DNA from: Xiphophorus maculatus
Taxonomy: Eukaryota > Chordata > Actinopteri > Cyprinodontiformes > Poeciliidae
Direction: 5' to 3'
Assembly (NCBI RefSeq): GCF_002775205.1
Contig: NC_036446.1
Coordinates: 15,190,565 to 15,254,564 of the forward strand
Length of the DNA stretch: 64,000 nt
How positions within the stretch are numbered: position 1 is the first letter of the stretch; the number at the start of each line of letters is the position of its first letter. Positions 35,674 through 47,060 of this stretch are shown here, piece by piece. The notes beneath the pieces were generated by a model. The model had not been told where the DNA came from and ran no database searches. It worked only from the letters and a program-made list of their open reading frames with translations. The position numbers and the translations under genes are program-made.

Positions 35674-38313
35674 ATGTCAAACTCGGGTGGTCGCAGACTG
35701 AAGCAGTGGCTGATAGAGCAGATCCAAAGTGCGCAGTACTCTGGGCTGCAGTGGGAGGATGAAAGCCGCACCATGTTCAGAATTCCGTGGAAACACGCAG
35801 GAAAGCAGGATTACAACCAAGAAGTTGACGCATCTATTTTCAAGGTTTGAGTTTCCTGGAATCTGGATTTTTTCTTTCTTTCTGTTTGCTTTTTCTTGAG
35901 GCGCTGCAGCTAAAACGTAATTGATATTGAAGAAACATTTTGTTTATATGATAAATAAAAAAATCTTTCTGTATTTCTTTTTCTCTTCTCTCTTGCTTTT
36001 TAGCTCTCCTTCTTTCTTTCCTTTTTTTTTGTTCTTTTGACACCTTGCTTGATATTTTTTGCTTCTTGCCCTCTCCACAGGCCTGGGCTGTCTTTAAAGG
36101 CAAGTTTAAGGAGGGGGATAAGGCTGAGCCTGCAACATGGAAGACCAGACTCCGCTGTGCCCTCAACAAAAGCCCTGACTTTGAGGAAGTAACAGAGAGG
36201 TCACAGCTGGACATTTCCGAGCCATACAAGGTGTACCGCATCGTACCCGAAGAGGAGCAGAAACGTGGGTTTTCCTTTAAACCTGCTCACTTGTCATGAT
36301 AATACATAATTAAGTTATTTCTGTAAAATCTCAACAGAATCGTAACACGTGTTTGTTTGTTTGTTTGTTTTTCACCCTCAGATGGTAAAATACCAGTGAT
36401 GACCATGACAGGTACCGCCAGCTCTGGTGACCACACAGACATGGCCTGCAGCCCTACAGAAATAGAGGAGCTCATTAAGGAGGTACAGAACTGCCTTTCA
36501 CTTGAAATAGTTCATCTTCACATTGCTTTAGCGTCTTGATGCTCTCAAGTTCATCACCTCTTTGTATTTTTCTCCTTTTGCGACACTTTTTGACCTTCAG
36601 TATCACACTGCTGTTCTCTCCTTCAACACTTGTTGCATTCAGCATGCATACCCTCCTCCCTTGTTGTACGCCACAAGCTAATGCAAACTGCTGTGTGTCT
36701 TTTTGCAGGAGGACAGCTGCAGCATCCAGGCCAGCCCAGAGTATTGGCCCCAGAACAGCATGAATGGTAAAAAAAAAAAAAATGCTCTCATGTTGATTAT
36801 TTGAACTGTTAGGATTTCTCTATGTGTTGGACATGCAAATATTTATCTGCATCTAAATTTCGTCTCAACTTTGTAAGACTAATTAGAATTTCTGAGACAT
36901 TGACTTTTTTTTTTTTTTTTCCATTAAAAATAACCCCAGTGGAAAGCTCTGCCGTTTGTCCCGGCTGCTGTGGGTGCTACATACAAGCTGTTTGCTTGTC
37001 TGTCTGTTGAATTCTGCAATGGAACAATTGACTAATATCCTGTTTAAGTCTGCTGACTAAAGTGATTATTTCTCTGTAAATCGTGCTAAGGGAATGCTAT
37101 TTCTGATGATGCAGCAAAGAACAGACATGACACTGAGGTTGAGTCCACTACAGTAAAACAGAGATGAATTACAAGAAAAGTCATGCCTTCTTTTTGTAAT
37201 TCACAGCTTTCTCTCTGCATCAGGACCCGATGCCATCAGGCAACGTCAATTCAGGTATGAAAACAGTTCCTTTTTCAGGGATTCTATAAAATCTATTAAT
37301 TAAAATAAGTGTTATCATATATTCTGTCATTTCTAAACTTTTTTTCTTCCATTTCTAGGTTTCTCCCAGTTGATGATCTCTTTCTACTATGGAGGGAAGC
37401 TGATGTACAACACACTGGTTACTCATCCAGAAGGCTGCCGGATTTCCCCCCAGCAGCACCTGGGTCGTGGCGCCCCCTACAGTTCAGACAGCATGCAGAA
37501 CGTTCACTTCCCCCCAGCAGAGCTTATAGAGTACGAGAGGCAGCGCTACTTCACCCGCAAGCTGCTGGGTCACCTGGAGAGAGGCGTGCTGGTGCGTGCA
37601 AACCAAGAGGGCATCTTCATTAAAAGACTGTGCCAGAGTCGAGTCTTCTGTAGCGGGCTGGGGGATGGCAGCTCCCAGTACGGCTCCATGCCCTGGAAAC
37701 TGGAGAGGGATTCTGTAGTCAAGATTTTTGACACAGGAAGGTTTTTTCAAGGTGAGTCTCAATGTTTGGAAAGCTAAGATCAATGATTAAGACTCGTTTT
37801 CCAAGCAAAGGATGTGACAGAGGAGCGATGATATAATATGGTGGCCTAAAGCTCTTTTTTCCTGTTGTCATAAATGTTGCAGCTCTACAGCTCTATCAGG
37901 AAGGTCAGATTGCTGCTCCGGATCCCTCGGTGACGCTGTGTTTTGGAGAAGAACTGAATGATGTTAGCAATGCCAAGAGCAAACTGATCGTTCTACAGGT
38001 AAGACCTGTCGACTCACAACAGAACAGCTGAGAAAATGTGAATCTGTTGAAGAGACACAAAAATCCAACAACAACAAAAAAAAACCTTCTCTCCTTTCTT
38101 CTCCTCCGACAACAGATCACCATGGTGAACTGCCAGCACATGCTGGAGTCCCTGAACCTGCGTCGCTCGCAGCCTTACACCAGCAGCCCAAATGTGGAGA
38201 TGAGCGATGATGTGGCCACCGAGCAGATGGCCAGAATCTACCAGGACTTGTGCAGCTACAGTGTTCCCCAGAGGCCGGCCTGCTACAGGGACAACATGCC
38301 CATCACTGCCTGA
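35674..38313 (+). CDS. irf8: interferon regulatory factor 8
   Basis: Eight coding exons: 35674-35844, 36081-36264, 36382-36482, 36709-36766, 37207-37254, 37359-37751, 37883-37998 and 38116-38313. Together they give 422 residues (human 426). IRF8 is a nuclear transcription factor that directs macrophage and dendritic-cell fate. It works with PU.1 on composite ETS-IRF sites and responds to interferon. The DNA-binding domain (about 7-114) has the five-tryptophan pattern at W12, W27, W39, W59 and W77, and ends EPYKVYRIVPEEEQK. A less conserved linker follows (EIEELIKE, near 145-152, is shared with mammals). The IRF-association domain (about 189-365) contains SQLMISFYYGGKL, ERQRYFTRKLLGHLERGVL, IKRLCQSRVFCSG and KLERDSVVKIFDTGRFF. 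I choose IRF8 over IRF4 from the linker, the C-terminus and the cox4i1-side synteny. The exon pattern matches the mammalian gene. Polyadenylation signal AATAAA at 38861-38866. The start has A at -3. Very sure. Confidence 0.97.
36345..36372 (+). repeat. (GTTT)n tract ahead of irf8 exon 4
   Basis: About six GTTT units run into TTTTCACCCTCAG, so a tetranucleotide repeat supplies part of the pyrimidine tract of this acceptor. Confidence 0.6.
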
Positions 38314-38880
38314 CCAGCTCAACAAGATTCACCTATAAACATATCAGACATTCTATAGAATTTTCATGTGCACCAAAGAAGTGAACTGAAAGTTACTGAG
38401 GATAAGAAAGCATCATCTCCTCTCTGACAATAGGACTTTTAGAGGGAGGCTCAATTTTCAAGCTTCCATTTTGGTTTTGCATGGAATTTCTGTTGCATCC
38501 ATGCAAGGGAGAAATCAACTTTATCAATTTAAGATATTATGCTACAAGCAGGGATTGATAAATACTTTTCATTGCCAAAGCTTCATTTAAACTAGGTTTA
38601 TATAAGTAGGCAGTTATGTTCTCAAACTGGATTTTACTTGTTTTTTTTCACAGTTTCAGGAGCTTAGATGATTAATTCTTGTGTGTGTCAAAGTAAAAAG
38701 CAGTCGAATAATATCTCATTTCATACTATCGTATTTTCTACAGAAAATGAAAATATTTTTGTATTAGTTGACAAAAATTGCATAATGTTTGGATGCAATG
38801 TGGCATTAAAGTACAGATAGGTTTTACTATCAAACTGTTCTCTGAGTAAACTGTATTTCAAATAAAGAGTTTTACAGAAA
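38314..38880 (+). terminator. irf8 3' UTR and polyadenylation site
   Basis: From the stop codon the UTR runs about 560 bases to AATAAA at 38861-38866, followed by the GT-rich AAATGCACGTGTGCTTGTCT. No other strong plus-strand signal comes earlier. Confidence 0.7.
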
Positions 38881-41800
38881 TGCACGTGTGCTTGTCTTTT
38901 AACAATTATCAAATCGTGTACAAGTTGAGTTTTAGGCCAACTTTTCAGACCATTCAGAGGACTAAAATTAAAATTTTCTCTCTTATTGTTAAATTTTACA
39001 TTTCTTTTCGCATGTGTTGCTTTTATAACTCATATAAACCTGTCTTGGTAACTAACCCCACATAAAAAAAACACAAGACAAGCTTTCGTGTTGAACTAAT
39101 GTCTGTGACATGTTAGTTTCTGCTTCTTAAAGTCTTTGTTTAATCAAGCGTGAAACCAATATTTAAAATTTAACTGCACAGCGGGTCAAGCATATTTCCT
39201 CCCTCAACGTCAAAAATGCATTTATTCGATCTAAGATATTCCTTTATTATAAATAATAATAACTATTCTGGATGTTCCCTTTTATGTCAATGTTTTATTC
39301 TAAACGGCACAATGAACGTTAAATTTTGCAGCAGAATCTGAGACGTTAACACATGTGCTTCATATGATGGTTGGATGCACAAAACACTAATAAAGATGTA
39401 TCCCTAAATTAGAACATCACTGAAAATTTTCAGTAATTCCATTCAACACTAATATATAGGTTCAATAAATTTGGCTTGCAGCCATATTTTGAATATTACA
39501 TAAGATCAATAGTTAAAAGGAATTTTGCTACAGGAAAGTCAATACATGCTTGCGGCACGTTTTTGTCTCAGTTACTGGATCAGAGAACAGATCAGCTGTC
39601 GATGTTTAGATATTAAGGAAGTCCAGGCTGTAAATTTTCATCAAATTCTTAAATCAACATTGTTGCAACTGCATCTGTTCCTATCACGTTTTTTTCTTTG
39701 ACTCAACTTTCCAATATAGAACTCAATATAAAACTCATCAGCGTATTTAGGAAAAATCTTTTGCTGCCAACCCTCCCTGAGGAATATGCCACTGAATATG
39801 CTGTTTTACTGCTCTGATGTTGTATTGAAACGTCTTTTGAAACCTAATTTTGGTTTTTCATTAGTGAACTCAGGAGTTTCACATTTTGAACTAAGTTACT
39901 GTCCAGATAAAATAAATTACATTTGTGATATTTTGATTTGTTTTTTGCTTTTTACACGTGCAGTCATGTAAAAAAAAACAAACAAACATCTGATTAAAAG
40001 TTGACTCAATATTGTCTCATTTTATTTCTAAAGAAAGTGTTTTAATTTCACTTAAACTGCAGCAGTTAACATTGTTTTACTCGTTAAACTAGACAAAATC
40101 AACAAAAATGTATTTTTGATCAACTGCTCTTTGCTTTGAATGCCAGCTATGGCGTTTATTTTATAAATCCTCCACTTTTAAACTTCTTTCCAGACAGTGA
40201 AATTATTGATTTCAAGCTCATTTATCTCTTTGAATCTTTACCAGACTCATGAGTTGCAAAAGTCTTCTCTTTGAAGGTTTCTGACAGAAGTTTCAATCAT
40301 CATCAGCACCCAATATGATACATATTTAATTTTAGCCATTTAAATTTATTCCTCACTCAAAAATGCTCATTTTCTATAGTTTTCTTAAGTTATTTAGCAA
40401 TGAGCAATTATCCATATTATCTAGAAATGAAAGAAATTTTTTTACATCAATTTATGTTGGTTTGAAAAGAACACCACTTTCACATTTAAAATTAAATAAC
40501 TTAATTCTCTTCAAAATATTTGAACAAAAGTGTAATCAGAGAGACCAAGAATATTTTAATCACACAACAAAAGTAAATTCAAGGGGGATTTCTTACTACA
40601 AATAATTATAAAACTTTGCTCAAAGGGAATTCCTTGATCTTTGAGGTATGCATTACTTATTATGAACACATACTGAGTTTAAAAGGATGAAACTAAAACC
40701 TTATTGGAAAGTAAAAGAGGGATCTAGACAGGGAAGCTTCTAGACACTTTTTCCAGATGACTAACAGAGAAAGGACAGGAAGAGAGGCGACCAAGTGAAG
40801 CTGAGCGATTCTGTGATTCAGAGTGAGATTCCTTCATCTGCTTCTCCTGCTTTTCTTGCTGCTGCTCTTTGTTGTGCAAAGGAAGACATGATGGCATTAA
40901 CCTAAAGGCCAAATGGCAACACTGTAAGGGAAGTGTGTTTACGTTATGCGTCATGTAGGCAAACATACACACACTCCCACACACAATATGTTTTTAGAGC
41001 TGGACCTGTCGGTATGTATCATTGCCCTACTGCGCGTCCCAAGTACACTCGAGGTTAAGGGCAAAAACTAATGACCTAACATTCTTTTTCAACATTTTCT
41101 GGCAGAGAACACAATTCCTGCTTCAGATACTATTTACTAGATACTAGAAAGTCGTCCCGGTACTAAACAAGCAGCAACAAACCATGACACTACCAACGCA
41201 TGTACAATTTTATTTTCCTTAAATACTGTAGATTTATGTCGGATATAAGAGGACGGCACATCTTTACATAGTTCCAAATACTTTGTTTCCTCAGACAGCT
41301 GAATATTTTTCTAAAAATAATTTAGAGCATCATAAACATGTTTTTGGTGAGCGTATGTTTGGCTAGCAGTGGTTTTAGTGTTGGAACTCTCCCACAGCTG
41401 CCATTTTTGCCCATCAGGGATCTTTAGGACTGTGACGTATTCATCAGGGCGACATCCTGGGGAAAGAAACAGCTTTCTGTGGTGACTGGTGTTTTGCAAA
41501 TAGCACTCGGTAGCTTCAACCTAGAGGTAAATGTCTAAACAGTTTGTGTCCAGACTGTGTGGGGTTTACAGAGAGATGAGCTGCCTTTGTCCTAACCTCT
41601 GCAGATGTAATTATTCGCTGCTCTCTGGATCTGTCCTGTGTTATTGATGAATGTCTTCAGGACAGAGTGAAGAATGGCAGACAGTGATCAGCAGATCCTG
41701 TGGAATGTTGCATTTCTTAAGTTGAAACAGGAAGCACAACGAAGGACTAACAGTGCCAGTAATGACCATCTTAGGGCTTATATATCTTTTAATATGTTTT

Positions 41801-42500
41801 CATCAGTACATTAGAACTACATAAAATAACATATTAATACACTTAAATTAGATTTATTTGTCTGAACGGTACATCAACCGTAATATTTATGTCCCTCCTG
41901 AACAAGCATCTGTATATATTCTGCTTTTTGAACATGAACAGTTTTTGCCCATGTCATGAATGTTAAGTCATGAATGTTTATGTGCATGTAAATACTTGAT
42001 GATGTACCAACTTCTTAAAAGTGTCCCATTTCTGAGTTTTTTTTTTTTTTTTACTATATCTAAGTTTTTTATCTATATTTAGTAACTTATAAAGGTATAG
42101 TTACTATCTTTATCTCAGTTTCACAAGTGTTTTGTAAACACCCTAAGCTTACACTGTACTTCTTGCTTGCTTATTGAGTAACATGTTAGCTATCTGAAAA
42201 TCTTATACTCCAGTTAGGCAGAATCGCCTCCCTCGCAGTGACGAGGTACCAAACAGTGACAGTTTTAAAATGATTGTCGGGGTGAGTATGTGTGCGTTTC
42301 TTTTCAGTTCCCATTACAGAAAAGGCTTTAGTTTCTACAGATCATTTGAACACTTTTCGCTATTACTTAGTGAAATCCCAAATAAATGAAAATCCAGCTT
42401 TCAGTGAAACTTACCAAGGTATTTGAAAAAGTTCTAAAAGTATCGGATTTCAAATGAGCTGAAACTCCTTTCAGAAACAAGACACAACAATGTTCATGCA
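38881..42500. other. gene-free region downstream of irf8, with possible regulatory blocks
   Basis: No exons found. Most is AT-rich. Two stretches stand out as non-repetitive and more complex: about 40690-40985, with purine-rich GACAGGAAGAGAGGCGACC (an ETS-type GAGGAAG/AGGAAG context), and 41370-41740, with TCTGTGGTGACTGG (a RUNX-type TGTGGT core). They lie 2-4 kb after irf8 and could be enhancers; no functional proof in sequence alone. Confidence 0.35.
39400..39790 (-). mobile_element. Tc1-like transposon relic, strongly decayed
   Basis: CTAAATTAGAACATCACTGA near 39405 resembles the family terminus. Then CAGTTACTGGATCAGAGAAC and AAGTCCAGGCTG (39560-39640) follow the order of the same teleost Tc1 family seen at 438-1165, also on the minus strand. 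No frame survives. Confidence 0.5.
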
Positions 42501-42504
42501 GGCC

Positions 42505-43090
42505 TTTCGAATTGTATTCACACCCCTTCACCTTTTGCTAATTTTGTCCCATTATAACCATTGTTAGTAGATTTTACTGTGATTTAATGGGATCAGCCAA
42601 CTCAAAGTAGAGCATTTTTGAATCTGAGCAAAAATGATATTGGTTTTTATAGTAAATACAAATCTGATTAAGGGTGGCTTAAAATCTCAGCCCTCTTGAG
42701 CCAATAGCTGTATGGTTAGGGTCAGTGTCCTGATGGAAGATTAGCCTTTGCCCCAATCTCAACTCTTTGACAACATCTGATTGATGTGTTTCCATGACAG
42801 TAAAGTATTAACTCACACTCATCTCTCAATTAATCAGATCAGTTTTCCTCTACCTACTTACGAAAGCCACCTCCACAGCATAATACTGACACCACCGTGG
42901 TTTTATACAGATGATGTTTTCAAGTGGAAGTTCGGGCTGAGACTCTTAGCTGAGTTTCATGGAGTTATATATTGTGATTAAATCATTACAGGTGGACTCT
43001 ACTGGCTATTTAGGATTTTTGTTGCAGTAGATTTTATGTAGGTGTATTAGATTAAAATTATACACCACAGTTTTTAGAGTGTTATTTACA
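42505..43090 (-). mobile_element. Tc1-like transposon relic, strongly decayed
   Basis: It starts with GTATTCACACCCCTTCACCT, a typical terminus ('cacaccccttcac'), and continues with GTTAGGGTCAGTGTCCTGAT and CCACCTCCACAGCATAATAC, which on the minus strand is the decayed transposase region with the 'HGGG' block. Boundaries on the right are uncertain. Confidence 0.6.
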
Positions 43091-43423
43091 GTTACAGGAC
43101 AACAATGGTAGTACTTAGTGTTAGTCCATTATACAACATTTTAAGAAAATAAATTGAAGTTTCCGGTGGTAACATGAAAAACCCTCAATGCAACTGCAAG
43201 TTAGTAGGCATGTATTTTTAAACACAATTTGATGCGTTAAAACAATCTGTGTCTAATTATTTTTTAACACAATGAGTCACAAAAATCACCTTGTTAAAGA
43301 AGTCATGTGCACTTCATACGACATCTCTGGATAATACCTTTCACTTAAATTAGAATACTGAGTGAATGGTTCATTGAACAAAAACACAGATGGAAAAGGG
43401 GGTCTCACTCCCTCTGTGTATAT

Positions 43424-43499
43424 TTGTGTGTGGGCGTGTGCGGGTGTGTGTGTGTGTGTGTGCGGGTGTGGGGGTGTGTGCGTGTGTGTGTGTGTGTGG
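43424..43499 (+). repeat. (GT)n-type low-complexity tract
   Basis: Runs of GT broken by CG, GGG and GC over about 75 bases. Alternating purine-pyrimidine DNA of this kind can adopt Z-form. No gene overlaps. Confidence 0.85.
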
Positions 43500-45535
43500 T
43501 ATTATTATAATGAGTCTGTACTGTCTAATTTCCGCAGAACAGGAAGTTCAGAAACAGTCTCAGAAAGCTGATTCTGTCTACTCTTGAAATGAACACAGTG
43601 TGTTTAGATGTAGCTGATATCTCCAGTAAATTCTATGAAACAGGCTAATGTGACCTTGGCTGATAATTTGTGCTTAATTATAGCATTAAACACTGATCAG
43701 GAATGTGTATGAAATTAGAACATCAGACTCCTTCAACATTTTGTCTTTTATCATTCTAATAGGAAGGTGATCTAAAAATGATTTACAGACCTACAAAACA
43801 TATCAGGGATTTGGTCCTCGTTTATCTTTTTTATTATCAGAACCAGCCTTTTTCCAGTGTCATGGTACCTTTTAATTATGTTTACATTCTGTATAAATAA
43901 GACTCTTGTACTGGATGGTTTGCTTTGTCTATTTTATACTGAAAGTCTGGCCCATTTTAATTCTTGAAGCGATTATTGGTTCTCTTATTTTTATTCACTA
44001 ACCCATAGTCAACAAAAAGTAGAGGTTGAAACATTTTTGTTTCTGCTGTCACTGACAGCACCGGCAGTTTAATTGGAGTTGAGAAAATGGTATTTAAATA
44101 GAGTAAATTTTGGGATCAACTTCAGAACCACTTTGACACAAAGGGACTTTAAATACTATAAAACATCTAAGATCTGATGCTAGCTACTCTAATCAGCCAT
44201 GTCATTGTTTAGGAGTGTTGCAATTAATTTAATCACAAAATCTCATTTTTTAGTGTGCCTTGCGTTTTTTATTTAATCTTTGCAGGGAACTTTTGTAATT
44301 CACATGTGTGTTTACATGTGTTTCATTTAATCTGTCTTGATCTGGGAACTATAGTAAAAGTATTATTTTGTGTTATAGCACTATTTTTTATTTTGCATGA
44401 GTTGTTATTTTATGTTTTAATTTAAATAGGGGAAAACAGTTCATTGAATTTAGTTTATAAAGTGCAATAAAACTTACTGGAATATTTGTACCTGATGCTT
44501 TTAGGTGTCCTAATTGCAAACAAAAGGTAAGGGTGTCGCGATTGGTTCTAGGACAAGCATGCAACATTCACAGAGATAAATAATTGTTCTAAAGATGAAC
44601 AAATCTCAACAGGTTTTTACCAAACTTCTTTGGAAAACCACTAATAAATCAAGAAGGAAAATGAATTGAAGCAGGATAAAAAAAAAACATTTTTGTTGTC
44701 CTAAAAGTTTTTTGTTGTGAATAAATTAAACCAGTGCAGTGTTATCTTTGTTTTTAATAATACCTTTAGCTTGAGAAATCACCATGTTGCTGTTGCCACC
44801 ATGAGCTTAGAAAAAGCAAACATCCATTATGAGAAAAAACTGCAAAGAATAGAGCTGGACATATACAGTAGGTATTACATACGGAAAATAATTGAAAGCT
44901 TCATTTATTTCAGTAATTCAATTCTCTAACTAAAGCATTATGTAGGTTAGCTACACAAAGATTGATGTTTTCTAGTCTTTAATCCTGTTATAATGATTTT
45001 CTGCATACAGGCCAATATATATATAAAACATTTTAATGCAAAACGTATTCTTAATACCTCCTTAAAGGTTGATGTTATCAAAAGAAGAGCATACTCTAAT
45101 TTATTGAGTTTGGAGCGTTAAATTAATCATTCTCACTTTATTTTGTCACCTATAGAAAAACGTGTCATGGTCAGTATTTCAGGTTATACGTAAAAGCTAC
45201 CCTTCAAGCTTCTTAAAGGCTCAAGGCGACAGTTCAGCATTCTTTCATTTACATTGTTTTTTCTTAAATTGTTTCCCTTTATTCACATCTTTCCAATTAA
45301 CTTCCTCTTCAGATGTGTTTACTTGTTTACCACTCATGGTGTTCACTATAGTACCGGCTGATCATTTACATTTTTGTGCCTCATGCGATGTCACTGATAA
45401 CGCCAATCTGCATTTCATTATCTAGTTACGTTTTGCAATTGTTTTAAATTCCTTAGTAGGGAAACAAGCACTAATTGATAGCTAATTATATAGAAATACA
45501 GTGGACAAAAATACTGGAGAAAAATCAGAGCATGT
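43500..45535. other. gene-free AT-rich stretch
   Basis: No exon found. A small piece at about 44880-44930 (CATTTATTTCAGTAATTCAA) resembles the end of the same Tc1 group seen elsewhere and may be a solo terminus. Otherwise nothing I can support. Confidence 0.4.
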
Positions 45536-45539
45536 TTAA

Positions 45540-45672
45540 GCTTTCATCCATCCATCCCTTTTCTTATACCCTTATCCCATTGGGGTCAGGAGGGGTTCTG
45601 GCGCCTATCTCCAGCTGTCAACGGGTGAGAGGCGGGGTCACCCTGGACGGATCGCCAGTCCATCGCAGGATG
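45540..45672 (+). repeat. common teleost interspersed repeat fragment
   Basis: CATCCATCCATCCCTTTTCT followed by GGGTCAGGAGGGGTTCTGGC, GGTGAGAGGCGGGGTCACCC and TGGACGGATCGCCAGTCCAT is a phrase found in very many fish genomes. I believe it is a LINE/SINE tail fragment; family not assigned. Confidence 0.75.
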
Positions 45673-46199
45673 TTTAAGTTTTCATGTCCGACATATTGGG
45701 TTGTCCTACATAATCCATTCAAAAACAATGAGCTGCAATCAAGGAGATATCCTTTCCATATAAGACTGGATTTTCAAAGGCTATTGCCATTTATTATCTT
45801 TTAAGTCTTATAAGTCTGCACATGTGCTTAAACATATAAAGAAGAGAAACATACAGTACAAGTTGATAAACTGCCTTTCACAAAAACTTTTGCAGTGTAG
45901 TGATGACGTTAGTTTCGTGAGTAAAGACTTCTTTTTTTTTACCGTAGAAATCTTTCATTTACAAAAAGGGTGCTGCATTCATTTTCATGTCAAACAAAAC
46001 AAAAAATAAAAACAGAACCATCTGAACATGGAATAACATTTTCTCCCCAGTGACACTTTTACTTTTGACACCTTATTTCTTGGAAATGGCTCTTTACTTT
46101 CACTTAAATTACATTTTTAAGTGAATACTTGTAAAAAAATATATATATTGTAATACTTAATGAATGTAATAAAGGATTAGATTTTTCTCAAACCTCAGA

Positions 46200-47060
46200 A
46201 AGGGAAGGAACTTAACTAATGCTTGTGTACATTTCTGCTCACATTCAGTGTCTGCAATCTGGGTCTCTTAGTGTCGCAACATATCTCTGTGGCGTCTGAG
46301 GCTTCCCACAACAAACCATCAGAGACGCTCAACAAACAGAACTGATGTTGCCATCATACGCAACAGTGGCCTTCTGCTCCAGCATTTCAGCTGCCTGTCT
46401 CTCTGCAGGGACGGCTTAAAGGAAGCACTTCTGATTTTTCAGAAAAGCAGCGCTTCAAGGAAGCCACCCAAAAGCGGAATAGCTATAATTTGGAAGTCTT
46501 TTTTTTCCCTCTCAATTCAGTAAAAGGAAATACTTTTTAATGTGTTTTGATGTTTCAGGATTTTTATGTTATTGCTGACTCCTCAGTTATTGTCCCAGAG
46601 TGTGGCTGCAGGCTCAGCACTGACCTTTCTTTGAATTTGCAAAGTTAGCTCAAAGCACAAATTCTGACGAAAAAGAAATTAGATTTCATAAAGAAGTTCA
46701 AGGCGCAAATGATTCCGAGGCGCCGTTCATATCAAACTGGGCAAAAACCGACTGCAAGTGTAGAGAATACGGTGGGAAGTTATGATTTACCCTGAGCAGC
46801 TTGCGTTATGCAAGCTGAGGTGCTGAAGGCGTTGGTGGGGTCTCTGGGGAGAACTTTGGTTGAGAATCTGTGGCTGAGATCAGAATAGGTATTTAGAGAG
46901 GAACTGGGAGAATGCTGAGGACGCTGACACTGGAGAGGCAGGTGGGACGCGAAGCCCACATCCTGGGCCACCTAACCACACACGTTGTGTACCTACACAG
47001 TCCTAGCAAGGTACTGAAGCCACTGACCGAGGATCATATCCTCTAATCAGTATCAGTTCA
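46200..47060. other. non-repetitive higher-complexity blocks, candidate regulatory DNA
   Basis: Two stretches, about 46250-46480 and 46770-47060, are richer in GC and lower in simple repeats than their surroundings. They lack splice-bounded frames or transposon signatures. They sit about 8 kb past irf8. They could be conserved non-coding elements; only comparison could tell. Confidence 0.3.

Noticed and set aside
37484-37783. Minus-strand 99-codon frame over irf8 exon 7
   Set aside because: Antisense shadow of a constrained coding exon.
43362-43587. Cysteine/valine-rich small open frames
   Set aside because: They are translations of the GT microsatellite.
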